A stretch of DNA of 64,000 nt, taken from assembly GCF_024345855.1 (NCBI RefSeq), contig NZ_JAGQBX010000005.1, positions 29,904 to 93,903 of the forward strand, given 5' to 3'. Numbering within the stretch: position 1 is the first letter of the stretch; every line of letters starts with the position of its first letter. Below are positions 47,893 to 56,141 of the stretch, one piece after another. The position numbers and the translations under genes were made by a program. Source of the DNA: Synechococcus sp. GreenBA-s. GTDB lineage: Bacteria > Cyanobacteriota > Cyanobacteriia > PCC-6307 > Cyanobiaceae. The notes beneath the pieces are model-generated. The model saw only the letters and a list, made by a program, of their open reading frames with translations. It did not search any database and was not told the origin of the DNA.

Positions 47893-48486
47893 TCATGGCC
47901 TGGCCAGCCGCCAGAGGGCCAAGCCACCACCCCGTCCCCGGGCCGCCAACCAGGCGGGATCCGCACCCGGATCCGGGGCAAGGCCGGACGACGCTCCCGG
48001 GCGGGAGGCGCCGATCAGGGCAAAGAACGGCAGCCGGCGGGGCTGCATGGGAGCCAGCGGCCGCGCCAGCAGCAGGGGCGAGCCGAGCCGCAGCTCCAGC
48101 CGCTCAAACCAGAACTCCAGCAGCGGCCTGGCACCCCGCAGCCGACCGCCCCCCGTGAAGCGAAGCTCCAACGCGCCCAGGCGCACGCTGTTCTCGATCC
48201 GCAGCGGGGCCGCCCCGTCGCCGGCGCCGGGCGCGATCGCCAGCTGCGCCCCCAGACCGCGCAGCAGCACCCCACTCAGCCGCTGGGGCCCAGGGCGGCC
48301 CTTCGGCCACACCTGCTCCAGGCGCCACGTGCCCCACAGCTGCTGACTCGTGAGCCCGCTGCCCTGCTGCCGGGCCCGCTGCTCCAGCGCCAGCAGCGCC
48401 GGTCCATCCGGCACGGCCGTGGCTGCCGGCACAGCCGTGGCTGGGAGGGGACGCTCGGACTCGGGGTTGAACGGGGACAAGGGCAT
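47893..48486 (-). CDS. PAP/fibrillin-like protein, divergent
   Basis: 197 residues from ATG 48486. The middle L-W-G-T-W-R-L-E-Q-V-W and a beta-rich lipocalin-like region (L-E-L-R-F-T-G-G-G-R, F-W-F-E-R-L-E-L-R-L) resemble PAP/fibrillins, which bind lipids or quinones in thylakoids and plastoglobules. Similarity is weaker than in the gene upstream. The start is 55 bp from the end of that gene, so they may be co-transcribed. Confidence 0.55.
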   Translation of the reverse strand: MPLSPFNPESERPLPATAVPAATAVPDGPALLALEQRARQQGSGLTSQQLWGTWRLEQVWPKGRPGPQRLSGVLLRGLGAQLAIAPGAGDGAAPLRIENSVRLGALELRFTGGGRLRGARPLLEFWFERLELRLGSPLLLARPLAPMQPRRLPFFALIGASRPGASSGLAPDPGADPAWLAARGRGGGLALWRLARP

Positions 48487-48541
48487 CGGCCCGATGGCCG
48501 CAGGGGTCGCTCCAGCATGGTGGCGGCTGCAGTCGCCGGTC

Positions 48542-49207
48542 TCAGTCACGGCCGTGGCGCGGCGCGCTCGCAGTCCCGGGGTCCTGCGCTGCCTCGGCTG
48601 GCAGCAGCAGCTCCGCCAGGGTGAGGTCAGGACGGCGGAGCAGGGCAAACACGGTGCCGGCATTGCCGCGGCAGATCCGCAGCTCCGCATCGAGCACGGT
48701 GATGTCCAGCCAGGCCGGAAACGATTGCTGCACCGTGCGCAGCAGCTGCAGCCGACCCGTGCCCAGCCATGGGCCCAGCCAGCCGCCGCGCCGGAAGCGC
48801 ACCTGCACCCGCTGCCGCGGCGCAGGCCCGGCGGTCTCCACCGCGATGGTGGCCTCCACGGCAATGCCGGCCAGGGACCCCAGGGGCCCGGGCAGGCGCA
48901 GCAGGTTCATGCCCCGCCCCTGCGACGGCGCCAGCAGCTGCAGATTCTCCAGCCAGGGCCCCACCGCCAGGTAGGGCTGGCGGCCACTGCTCCAGCGCAG
49001 CTCCCAGACCCCCTCCAGCTGCTCGAGGACCCCCGCTGCCGCGAGATCGGCCGGCATGGACCGCTCCAGGGCGCCGATCAGGGCCATGAGCCGGGGCTGC
49101 TGCCGCTGGGCTGCACCGCGCGGCTCCAGGCGGAGCAGCTCGAGCAGCGCCTGGCGTTGCTGGGCGGGGTCCTGGGGGATCAGTGCCGCTGGATCAGCCG
49201 GGACCAT
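48542..49207 (-). CDS. PAP/fibrillin family protein
   Basis: 221 residues from ATG 49207. An N-terminal helical part (L-L-E-L-L-R-L-E-P-R-G, then L-E-R-S-M-P-A-D-L) precedes the lipocalin-like PAP domain: L-E-G-V-W-E-L-R-W-S-S-G, then W-L-E-N-L-Q-L-L, and D-I-T-V-L-D-A-E-L-R-I-C-R-G-N-A-G-T-V-F. These proteins are thylakoid- or plastoglobule-associated; exact ligands unknown. The in-frame extension to 49291 is not family-like. Confidence 0.75.
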   Translation of the reverse strand: MVPADPAALIPQDPAQQRQALLELLRLEPRGAAQRQQPRLMALIGALERSMPADLAAAGVLEQLEGVWELRWSSGRQPYLAVGPWLENLQLLAPSQGRGMNLLRLPGPLGSLAGIAVEATIAVETAGPAPRQRVQVRFRRGGWLGPWLGTGRLQLLRTVQQSFPAWLDITVLDAELRICRGNAGTVFALLRRPDLTLAELLLPAEAAQDPGTASAPRHGRD

Positions 49208-49304
49208 CAGGTTGGGGCGGCGTGGCTCCACCCCATGCTGGCGAGATCGGGCAGCAGCGGCGCAGCCAACGGGACGCCGTACCGCCATCACTCAGAAGCG
49301 CGAG

Positions 49305-49871
49305 TCAGAAGCGCGAGCCCGGGGTCTGCAGGAAGGCCAGTTCCACGGCGGTGCTGCAGCGGCCCAGGGCGGCATTGCGGTGGGGAAAGCGGCCGAAGCG
49401 GGCGATCACATCGCGGTGGCGCCGGGCGAACGCAAGGGTGCGCGGATCCGTGAACTGCTCGAACAGCGGCAGGGAGGCGTCCTGAATCGGGAGATCTTCC
49501 GCGTGCATCTGGGGCATCAGCCAGAACTGGCGGTGTGCCGGATCGGGATCCGCCGCCAGCCAGCCCCGCTGCACCGCCCGCAGACTCAGGCCCAGGGCCT
49601 GGCCGTCCCCGGCAAAGGCCAGGGGCGTGTCGCGCCAGATCTGGCGAGGGAACTGATCCAGCAGCAACACCAGCGCCAGGGCGTGTGGCGCCTCCGCCCC
49701 CCAGGCCGACAGCTCGGCGTCGATCGCCGCACGGGTCAGGTCGCTGAAGCGCTCGCGCAGCCGCTGGTCGAAGGCGGGATCCTTGCCAAACCACTGGCCC
49801 GGCCTGGTCTCCTCGAACCAGAAGCGCAGCACCGCCCCTGGCTCCGCATCCGCAGCGCTGGTCACGGCCAC
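49305..49871 (-). CDS. DUF924 family protein
   Basis: 188 residues with the DUF924 hallmarks: V-L-R-F-W-F-E-E-T-R-P-G-Q-W-F, L-V-L-L-L-D-Q-F-P-R-Q-I-W-R, and C-terminal R-H-R-D-V-I-A-R-F-G-R-F-P-H-R-N. It is a tetratricopeptide-like helical protein of unknown function. The start GTG 49871 or the second GTG two codons later are equally possible. Confidence 0.88.
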   Translation of the reverse strand: MAVTSAADAEPGAVLRFWFEETRPGQWFGKDPAFDQRLRERFSDLTRAAIDAELSAWGAEAPHALALVLLLDQFPRQIWRDTPLAFAGDGQALGLSLRAVQRGWLAADPDPAHRQFWLMPQMHAEDLPIQDASLPLFEQFTDPRTLAFARRHRDVIARFGRFPHRNAALGRCSTAVELAFLQTPGSRF

Positions 49872-49908
49872 CTCCAGGCAGAGCCCCCAGCCTGGCGGAC
49901 GCCTGGGC

Positions 49909-50211
49909 TCAGGCTCCAGGCGTGCTTCCGCGCCGTCGATCGGCGCGGTAGGCCCGCCACTTGCGATCCAGGATCAGCCCCGCGCTGACCAGCGTGATCG
50001 CGTTGGCGACGATCAGGGGGCCATCGCCGGTGAGCAGGCCGTAGAGCCCCCAGAGGGCAATGCCGCTGGTGAACAGGGCATACATGCGCAGCGAGATGCC
50101 GCTGGTGTCGCCGGTGCGCAGGGTCTTCACCACCTGGGGGATGAAGCTCACCGTGGTGAGGCTGGCGGCCAGGTAGCCGAGGACGGCGATGGAGGGCGAG
50201 GGGGCGCTCAT
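49909..50211 (-). CDS. SemiSWEET sugar transporter
   Basis: 100 residues, three helices, with L-G-Y-L-A-A-S-L-T-T-V-S-F-I-P-Q-V-V-K-T-L-R-T, the P-Q loop of the MtN3/SWEET fold, and A-L-W-G-L-Y-G. SemiSWEETs work as dimers moving sugars down their gradient. The in-frame upstream extension to 50340 overlaps the Hlip gene and is not family-like. Confidence 0.9.
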   Translation of the reverse strand: MSAPSPSIAVLGYLAASLTTVSFIPQVVKTLRTGDTSGISLRMYALFTSGIALWGLYGLLTGDGPLIVANAITLVSAGLILDRKWRAYRADRRRGSTPGA

Positions 50212-50290
50212 GGCGAGACGACCGGCCGCCTCCGCAGGCGGGCTGAGGGCGCTGCGGAGGCGATCGCGCGGCGGCGGCGGGGCTGGGTGC

Positions 50291-50506
50291 TCAACGCAGG
50301 TACCAGCGCAGCAGCGCCAGCAACTGGCCAGCGGGACCATGGCCGCTGATCCACTCCCCGATCAGGGCGGCGGCAAAGCCGAGCATGGCGACGCGGCCAT
50401 TGAGCCGCTCCACAGCGGCCAGCGCGGTGGTGTTCCAGGGCCGGCGGGTGGTGAGGCCCTCGCCAAACCGCTCCAGCGGCTCGTACTGAAACGACTCGTC
50501 GGGCAC
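50291..50506 (-). CDS. hli: High-light-inducible-type protein, 71 residues
   Basis: GTG start at 50506. A 30-residue soluble N-terminus (Y-E-P-L-E-R-F-G-E-G) precedes the chlorophyll-binding helix A-A-V-E-R-L-N-G-R-V-A-M-L-G-F, with the Glu and N-x-R ligands. It is a longer Hlip type than the two near-identical short ones. No GTTACA box is seen upstream, so its regulation may differ. Confidence 0.88.
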   Translation of the reverse strand: MPDESFQYEPLERFGEGLTTRRPWNTTALAAVERLNGRVAMLGFAAALIGEWISGHGPAGQLLALLRWYLR

Positions 50507-50592
50507 GGGGAGGACGCAGCGGCCCTGAGCCTATGGGGCCTGCAGCACCGGCCGGGTGTGGGAGTCCCGAACCCTCACCGGCAGCACGGGGT

Positions 50593-51084
50593 TCAAGGGG
50601 ATGGTCCGGTCTGCGGTGACGGGCAGGCCCCGTTGAGCTGGGGCAGCAGCCCATCGGCCGCCCGCGCCAGGCGTGCCCCCTCTGCGGAATAGAACACAAA
50701 CTGCTGCCGGTTCGTGTAGAGCACCGGATGGGTGCGCCCCAGCAGGCCTTCCGCCTGTTGCCGGCAGCGGATGTAGGCCCCGTAATCGAGGGGAGCGGCC
50801 TGGGTGCTGGTGTCGCCGGTGGCCGTGCCACTGGCATGGGCCTGCTCCGCCAGGGCCTCCTCGCGCGGGCAGAGGCGCCGGCGGATCGTCTGCACCAAGG
50901 CGATTTCGGCCCGCATCGCCTGGGTGGCGAGCTGATCGCGCTGCTCCCGCAGGACCGGGCAGGCGGGGGTGGCCCCCAGGCCCTGGGCGACCAGCAGGAA
51001 CGGCAGCAGGCCGAGGGGCAACCGTCGCGCCCAGACCAGGGACACCGCGGCGTGGCGCCGCCGGATCCCAGGGCGATCGACCAT
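50593..51084 (-). CDS. Exported hypothetical protein
   Basis: 163 residues from ATG 51084. A signal peptide (R-R-L-P-L-G-L-L-P-F-L-L-V-A-Q-G) precedes a helical mature domain of about 125 residues with four Cys (C-P-V, L-C-P-R, R-C-R-Q, A-C-P). The pattern suggests a disulfide-stabilised periplasmic or lumenal protein. The in-frame start at 51102 would lengthen the signal. No family known. Confidence 0.6.
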   Translation of the reverse strand: MVDRPGIRRRHAAVSLVWARRLPLGLLPFLLVAQGLGATPACPVLREQRDQLATQAMRAEIALVQTIRRRLCPREEALAEQAHASGTATGDTSTQAAPLDYGAYIRCRQQAEGLLGRTHPVLYTNRQQFVFYSAEGARLARAADGLLPQLNGACPSPQTGPSP

Positions 51085-51175
51085 CCCGAAGCCAGCTCCC
51101 ATGGCCCCCAGCCTGGCCCCTGCCGATGCAGACGTCAGACTGGCGCCAGCCCAGGGGCCGGGGCCCCGAGCGCCG

Positions 51176-51862
51176 ATGAAGCTGCTGGTGGTGGAGGACG
51201 ACCCGACCCTGCAGGCGGCGCTGCTGCGCCTGCTCGGCCAGTGGGGCTATGCCACCGAAGCGGCGGCGAGTGGCTGGGAGGCGCTGGCCTGGCTGGATCG
51301 GGAGGTCTTCGATCTGGTGCTGCTCGATCTCGGCCTGCCCGACACCGATGGCCATGCGGTCTGCCGCCAGCTGCGCCGGGGTCCCCAGCATCAGCCCCTG
51401 GTGCTGATGCTCACGGCGCGCGACGGCCGCGGCGACGCGTTGCAGGGCTTCGCGGGTGGGGCGGATGACTACGTGGTCAAGCCCTTCGATCCCGACCTGC
51501 TGCGGGCCCGCCTCGGCGCCCTGCTGCGCCGCGCCGGCCGGCCGCTGCAGCACCAGCTGAGCTGGGGGCCGCTGCTGCTGCAGCCGGGACAGACCACCCT
51601 GCAGGTGGCGGGCCAACCGCTGGAGCTCACCCGCAAGGAGGCACTGCTGCTCGAAGTCCTGCTGCGGGCCCAGGGGGCCAGCTGCCACAAGGCCCAGCTG
51701 CTGCACGGCAGCGGCGATGGCCGCCGCGAGGTGGGGGAGGACAGCCTGCGCGCCCACATCCGCAGCCTCCGCTGCAAACTCACGGCAGCCGGCTGTGCCC
51801 CCGGGCTGATCGAAACGGTCTATGGCCTCGGCTACCGGCTCGCCATCGCCCCTGCCGCCTGA
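51176..51862 (+). CDS. OmpR-family response regulator
   Basis: 228 residues from ATG 51176. The receiver domain (1-120) has V-V-E-D-D, the phospho-acceptor Asp in V-L-L-D-L-G-L-P-D, and M-L-T-A-R-D and V-V-K-P-F with the conserved Lys. The winged-helix DNA-binding domain has L-T-R-K-E-A-L-L-L and L-R-A-H-I-R-S-L-R-C-K-L. It is followed by its cognate kinase with a 41-bp overlap. Confidence 0.92.
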   Translation: MKLLVVEDDPTLQAALLRLLGQWGYATEAAASGWEALAWLDREVFDLVLLDLGLPDTDGHAVCRQLRRGPQHQPLVLMLTARDGRGDALQGFAGGADDYVVKPFDPDLLRARLGALLRRAGRPLQHQLSWGPLLLQPGQTTLQVAGQPLELTRKEALLLEVLLRAQGASCHKAQLLHGSGDGRREVGEDSLRAHIRSLRCKLTAAGCAPGLIETVYGLGYRLAIAPAA

Positions 51863-53150
51863 TCCGCTGCGGCTCAAGCAGCGGCTGCTGCTCCAGGGCG
51901 GAGGCTTCGCGCTGCTGCTGCTGACCGCCTTCTCCGGGTCGCTCTACTGGGGGATCGTGCAGCAGCGGGAGGAGGACCAGCGCGCGGAGCTCCGGCAGAT
52001 CGCCGCGGGGGCCGCCGCCCAGCTGCCCCTGGTGCTGCACGAGGCCAAGGAGGTGGAGAGTCCGCTCAAGTTTCGCGCTGTGCCCTCCACCGTGGCCATC
52101 GCGGGGCTGGAGCAGCAGCGGCTGCAGTGGTTCGACCGGGCGGGGCGCCTGCAGGGCGAGCAGGGACGCCTGGCCCTGCCGCCCCTGCGCCGGCAGGGCC
52201 AGGCGTGGCGATCGCAGGCGCAGTGGCAGCGCTGGCCCGGTGGGCTGAGCCTGTGGCAACCGGTGCTCAGCCGGGATCCCAGCGGCCGGTCCGCCGGCGC
52301 GTCCCTCAGCGGCTATGTGCGGGTGGCCCGCTCCGACCAGGCCAGCCGGCGCGATCTGCAACGGCTGCAGCGGGGGGTGCTGCTGGGCTGGGTGGTGACC
52401 GTGCTGGCGGCGCTGCTGGTGGGCCGCCGCATGCTGCGCTCCGCCTTTGCCCCCCTGCAGCACCAGCTGGAGGCCCTGCAGCGGTTCACGGCCGATGCCT
52501 CCCATGAGCTGCGCCATCCCCTCACCGCCATGCGCACCCTGCTGGCCGCCGTACCGGAGCCCGAGCGCCACCGCCCCCCCTTCCCCTGGCAGGAGCTCAA
52601 CCGGCTCAGCCGCGCCATGGGGGAACAGCTCGATGACCTGCTGCTGCTCGCCCGCCAGGAGCAGGGCGAAGCGCCCCGGCGGTTCGATCTGCTGGAGCTG
52701 CTGGAGGACCTGCTCGACCGCTATGGGCCCCAGGCGGCGCAGCGCGGCATCCGGCTGCAGCTCCGTCCGGATCCCGCCAGCTGCCGCCTGCCGATCAGCG
52801 CCCACCCCGAGCAGCTGCAGCGGCTGTTCACCAACCTGCTGCTCAACGCCATCCGCCACAGCCCCGAGGGCGGCACCGTCTCCGTGGAGGTGAGCCCATC
52901 GCCCCAGCGCCTGCAGATCGCCGTGGTGGATGCGGGGCCCGGGATCGCGGCCGGGGAGCGGGAGCGGGTGTTCGAGCGCTACTGGCGGGGCAGCGACCAG
53001 GGCGGGCACAGCGGGCTGGGCCTGGCGATCGCCCGCTCCATCGCCCGGCGCCACGGCGGCGAGCTGCGGCTGGGGGAGAGTCAGCCGGGTCGGTGTGTGC
53101 TGCTCGTGGAGCTGCCCACCGCCCGCTCCAATCTCATGACTTTTTCATGA
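51822..53150 (+). CDS. Sensor histidine kinase
   Basis: 442 residues with two membrane helices (about 22-42 and 190-210) bracketing a periplasmic domain of about 145 residues. The dimerisation helix carries D-A-S-H-E-L-R-H-P-L (phospho-His), and the ATPase domain has N-L-L-L-N-A-I-R-H-S (N box), D-A-G-P-G-I (G1) and G-L-G-L-A-I-A (G2). The gene overlaps the regulator's end by 41 bp. The stimulus is unknown; downstream genes for a Gdt1 transporter and a b-type cytochrome suggest metal or redox. Confidence 0.9.
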   Translation: MASATGSPSPLPPDPLRLKQRLLLQGGGFALLLLTAFSGSLYWGIVQQREEDQRAELRQIAAGAAAQLPLVLHEAKEVESPLKFRAVPSTVAIAGLEQQRLQWFDRAGRLQGEQGRLALPPLRRQGQAWRSQAQWQRWPGGLSLWQPVLSRDPSGRSAGASLSGYVRVARSDQASRRDLQRLQRGVLLGWVVTVLAALLVGRRMLRSAFAPLQHQLEALQRFTADASHELRHPLTAMRTLLAAVPEPERHRPPFPWQELNRLSRAMGEQLDDLLLLARQEQGEAPRRFDLLELLEDLLDRYGPQAAQRGIRLQLRPDPASCRLPISAHPEQLQRLFTNLLLNAIRHSPEGGTVSVEVSPSPQRLQIAVVDAGPGIAAGERERVFERYWRGSDQGGHSGLGLAIARSIARRHGGELRLGESQPGRCVLLVELPTARSNLMTFS

Positions 53151-53171
53151 GCTCCGGCGCACACTCCCCCC

Positions 53172-53825
53172 ATGGCAACTCCCCTGACCGCCGATCCGGG
53201 CCTCGCGGCCTTCGGCTCGAGCCTCACGGCGATCACCCTGGCCGAGCTGGGTGACAAGACCTTCTTCATGGCCCTGATCCTGGCGGCGCGCCACCGGGGT
53301 CGGGACGTGTTCATCGGCGCCTTCGCGGCCCTGGCGGCGGTCACGCTGATCTCCCTGGGTCTGGGCTACGGCCTGCGCGAACTGCTGCCGGCCACGGTGG
53401 TGCCCTGGCTGGCGGCCCTGCTGTTTCTGGGCTTTGGGATCAAGCTGATCGTCGATGCCCAGGGCTTTGCCGATGGCGAAGCCCAGGGGGAGGAGAAGGA
53501 GGCCGAGGAGGCCATCAACCAGGCCGAAAGCAGCGGCCCGATCAACGCCACCACTGCCGTGATCTGGGAGGCGTTCGTGCTGGTGTTCATCGCCGAACTC
53601 GGCGATCGCACCCAGTTCACCACCATCTTCCTGGCCACGGCCCCGGCGTTCACGTTCGCCGGGCTGCTGGCCGGCTCCCTCGCCGGCCATGCCTTCGTCA
53701 CCGCCCTCGCCGTGGGCGCGGGCCAGTGGATCGGCACGCGCATCAGCGAGAAGCTGCTGTATCGCCTCAGCGGCGGCCTGTTCATCGCCTTTGGCCTGTT
53801 CGCCCTGCACCAGGCCACGGGCTGA
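53172..53825 (+). CDS. Gdt1/UPF0016 family Mn2+/Ca2+ transporter
   Basis: 217 residues, six to seven spans, with the duplicated E-x-G-D-(K/R)-(T/S) motifs: A-E-L-G-D-K-T-F-F (25-30) and A-E-L-G-D-R-T-Q-F. Between them lies an acidic cytosolic loop. Cyanobacterial homologs (Mnx/SynPAM71 and Hmx) export Mn2+ from the cytosol into the thylakoid lumen or periplasm. It begins 21 bp after the histidine kinase stop, so it is probably controlled by, or co-transcribed with, that system. Confidence 0.9.
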   Translation: MATPLTADPGLAAFGSSLTAITLAELGDKTFFMALILAARHRGRDVFIGAFAALAAVTLISLGLGYGLRELLPATVVPWLAALLFLGFGIKLIVDAQGFADGEAQGEEKEAEEAINQAESSGPINATTAVIWEAFVLVFIAELGDRTQFTTIFLATAPAFTFAGLLAGSLAGHAFVTALAVGAGQWIGTRISEKLLYRLSGGLFIAFGLFALHQATG

Positions 53826-53857
53826 CCCTGCGCTGACAACGCGCCCACAGAACCGCC

Positions 53858-54388
53858 ATGCCTCGTCCCTACCAACCCTCCCTTCTGCGAATCCTGCACG
53901 GCGCCGTGGCGGTGCTGGTGCCGGCGGCCTGGATCAGCGGCCTGATCGTGTATTCCCTGCACGATGGGCGCTGGGGCCGTCTGCCCTGGCACCCTGGCGG
54001 CGACTGGATCGACATCCATGGCAGCCTCGGCGTGCTGCTCTGGCCCCTGGCCATCGCCTTCGGCCTCTACGCCCTGAGCCTGGGCAGAGCCCGCCTGCGC
54101 CGACCCGAGAACGCCGCCGCGCTGCTGGGCCTGGCCCTGGCCGTGGGCAGCGGCAAGCTCATGAGCGAAGACTGGCTGCGGCAGGGCGAACTCGACCAGG
54201 CGGTGTACGGCATCCACCTGCTGGCCTGGCTGCTGATCGGCGCCGCGGTGCTCTGGCACGTCTCAGGCGTTCTGGGGCGTGGCGGCCTGCCGCTGGCCCG
54301 CTCGATGGCCAGCCTCCAGGCGCGGCCCAACGATCGGCCCCGCCACTGGCCCGGGCAGATTGCCCGATGCTTCAGGCGATCGGGCTGA
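53858..54388 (+). CDS. Cytochrome b561-type membrane protein
   Basis: 176 residues with four helices. Histidines in each helical pair (L-R-I-L-H-G-A-V-A-V, D-I-H-G-S-L-G-V-L-L-W, Y-G-I-H-L-L-A-W-L, V-L-W-H-V-S-G) are well placed to bind two b hemes, as in bacterial cytochrome b561 (Ni-dependent hydrogenase type). It would move electrons across the membrane; the partner is unknown. It is 32 bp after the Gdt1 gene and overlaps the convergent gene by 17 bp. Confidence 0.85.
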   Translation: MPRPYQPSLLRILHGAVAVLVPAAWISGLIVYSLHDGRWGRLPWHPGGDWIDIHGSLGVLLWPLAIAFGLYALSLGRARLRRPENAAALLGLALAVGSGKLMSEDWLRQGELDQAVYGIHLLAWLLIGAAVLWHVSGVLGRGGLPLARSMASLQARPNDRPRHWPGQIARCFRRSG

Positions 54389-55970
54389 GCGGACCCGCGG
54401 CCAGCCCCAGCTCCTCCAGCAGCGCCCGCTGGGCCGCCGCCGGCACGAAGCTGTGGGCGGCCGCGGCGCCGCTCACCGCCACTGGCGGCACGCCGATGCC
54501 CGGGAAGGTGCCGGCGCCGCACAGCACCAGGCCCTCGATCGGCGTGGTGCCGGCGGGGAACGGTCCCTGATCGGCCCCGAGGGCCGGGCCGTAGCTGCCC
54601 CGCTGCACCCGCAGATAGCGCTGGTGGGTCCGGGGGGTGCCGTGGAGTTCGAGCACCACCCGATCGGCCAGATCCGGCACCAGCTGCTCCATCACCTGGC
54701 GGAAGATCCCGCAGCGCTCGGCCTTCAGGGCCGCGTAGGCCGCCGTGCCGGGCTCCAGGTCACGCCAGAGCTCCCAGGGCTCATTGGCGGGGGTGTAGCC
54801 GTGCAGCACCTGGTGCCCGGCCGGAGCCAGGGAGGGATCGAGCCGCGAGGGCATCGACAGCACCACCATGTTGCGTTCGGCCGTGATGCCGCGCTGCCAG
54901 TCCCCCACCCACACGTGGTGGATCGGCAGGTCGTCGAGCCCCTCGCCGCGCAGGCCCACATGCCAGTGCAGGAAGCTGGCGCAGGCGGGGGTCTCGGCCC
55001 GCTGCTGGCGCCAGCGCGGCGGCAGGGCCTGGGCATCCAGCAGTTCGAGGGTGTCCCAGGGGCTGGCGTTGCTCACCACGCCGCGGCGCGCCCGCAGCAG
55101 GCGGCCATCCTCCAGGCGCACGCCGCTGGCCCGGCCGCCCTCCACCAGGATCTCGGCCACGGCGCTGCGGCAGCGCAGCTGGCCGCCATGGCGCTCCAGG
55201 CCCCGCACCAGGGCCGCCACCACGGCGGGGGAGCCGCCCAGGGGGTAGTCGAGGCAGGCGTCGGGCTCGAACCACTCCCCGAACAGGGTGGCCATGGCCG
55301 CGGCGCTGGTCTGATCCAGGGGCAGGCCCGAGATCAGGAAGCTCAGCATCTCCACCCAGTGGAGCAGGAAGGGATCGCGCAGGTGGCGCCGGGCCAGGGG
55401 CCCGAAGGCGCCGCCGAGGGCCGCCAGGCGGGGGGCATGGCGCAGCAGGGCGCCGGTGCCCCGCATGCCCAGCACCCCCGCCATGCCCAGGCCGGGCCGC
55501 AGGGCCAGCAGCGGCAGGGCGGCGGTGGCGCGGCAGTAGGGCTCCAGGGCCACCAGGAAGGCGTCCCACTCCTGGGCCACCGCCGGCCCGCGCAGCTGGC
55601 GCACCAGCTCCCGGAAGGGTTCGGCGCCCACGCCCACGGTGAGCCGTCCCTCCGGCAACAGCAACCCCCAGTCGCGGTAGGGAACCACCGGCACGCTCTC
55701 GCCCACGGCCCGCAGCACCTGGGCCAGGGGATTGGTGCTGGGCCAGCGGCCCAGGCCGCTCCACAGCGAAGGCCCCGACTCGAACTGAAAGCCGCGGCGC
55801 TCGAAGCCGTGGGCCGCGCCGCCGGGCCGGTCGTGGGCCTCCAGCACCAGCACCTCGAGGCCATGGCGAGCGGCCAGGGCGCCGCAGCAGAGGCCGCCGA
55901 GGCCACTGCCGATCACCACGAGGTCGCAGTCGCAGGGGGCGGAACGCAACGGAGACAGGGCAGGGCGCAA
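54372..55970 (-). CDS. NAD(P)/FAD-dependent oxidoreductase, CrtISO/CrtI-like
   Basis: 532 residues. Dinucleotide fingerprint V-V-I-G-S-G-L-G-G-L (18-27), followed by V-L-E-A-H-D-R-P-G-G-A-A-H-G-F, and a C-terminal L-V-L-C-G-A-G-T-F-P-G-I-G-V-P-P-V-A-V-S-G closing the FAD site. This is the phytoene desaturase / carotenoid isomerase (CrtISO) superfamily. Several paralogs exist in picocyanobacteria, so an exact carotenoid role is not certain. Divergent from the heme-LOV operon. Confidence 0.85.
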   Translation of the reverse strand: MRPALSPLRSAPCDCDLVVIGSGLGGLCCGALAARHGLEVLVLEAHDRPGGAAHGFERRGFQFESGPSLWSGLGRWPSTNPLAQVLRAVGESVPVVPYRDWGLLLPEGRLTVGVGAEPFRELVRQLRGPAVAQEWDAFLVALEPYCRATAALPLLALRPGLGMAGVLGMRGTGALLRHAPRLAALGGAFGPLARRHLRDPFLLHWVEMLSFLISGLPLDQTSAAAMATLFGEWFEPDACLDYPLGGSPAVVAALVRGLERHGGQLRCRSAVAEILVEGGRASGVRLEDGRLLRARRGVVSNASPWDTLELLDAQALPPRWRQQRAETPACASFLHWHVGLRGEGLDDLPIHHVWVGDWQRGITAERNMVVLSMPSRLDPSLAPAGHQVLHGYTPANEPWELWRDLEPGTAAYAALKAERCGIFRQVMEQLVPDLADRVVLELHGTPRTHQRYLRVQRGSYGPALGADQGPFPAGTTPIEGLVLCGAGTFPGIGVPPVAVSGAAAAHSFVPAAAQRALLEELGLAAGPLSPIA

Positions 55971-56141
55971 CCCCGATGATGCAGGACCGGCGCCGCGCCC
56001 ATTGCCCGCCGCTGCCGACTCCGGTAAAAACGACCGAATCCGCTCCCCAGCCCCGGTGGTCCGTCCAGGCTCCCCGCGTCAGCTCCGGTCCCCCGATCGG
56101 AACCGCCGGGCCTCCGGCCCGGACCGACAGGGCGAGCGCTG

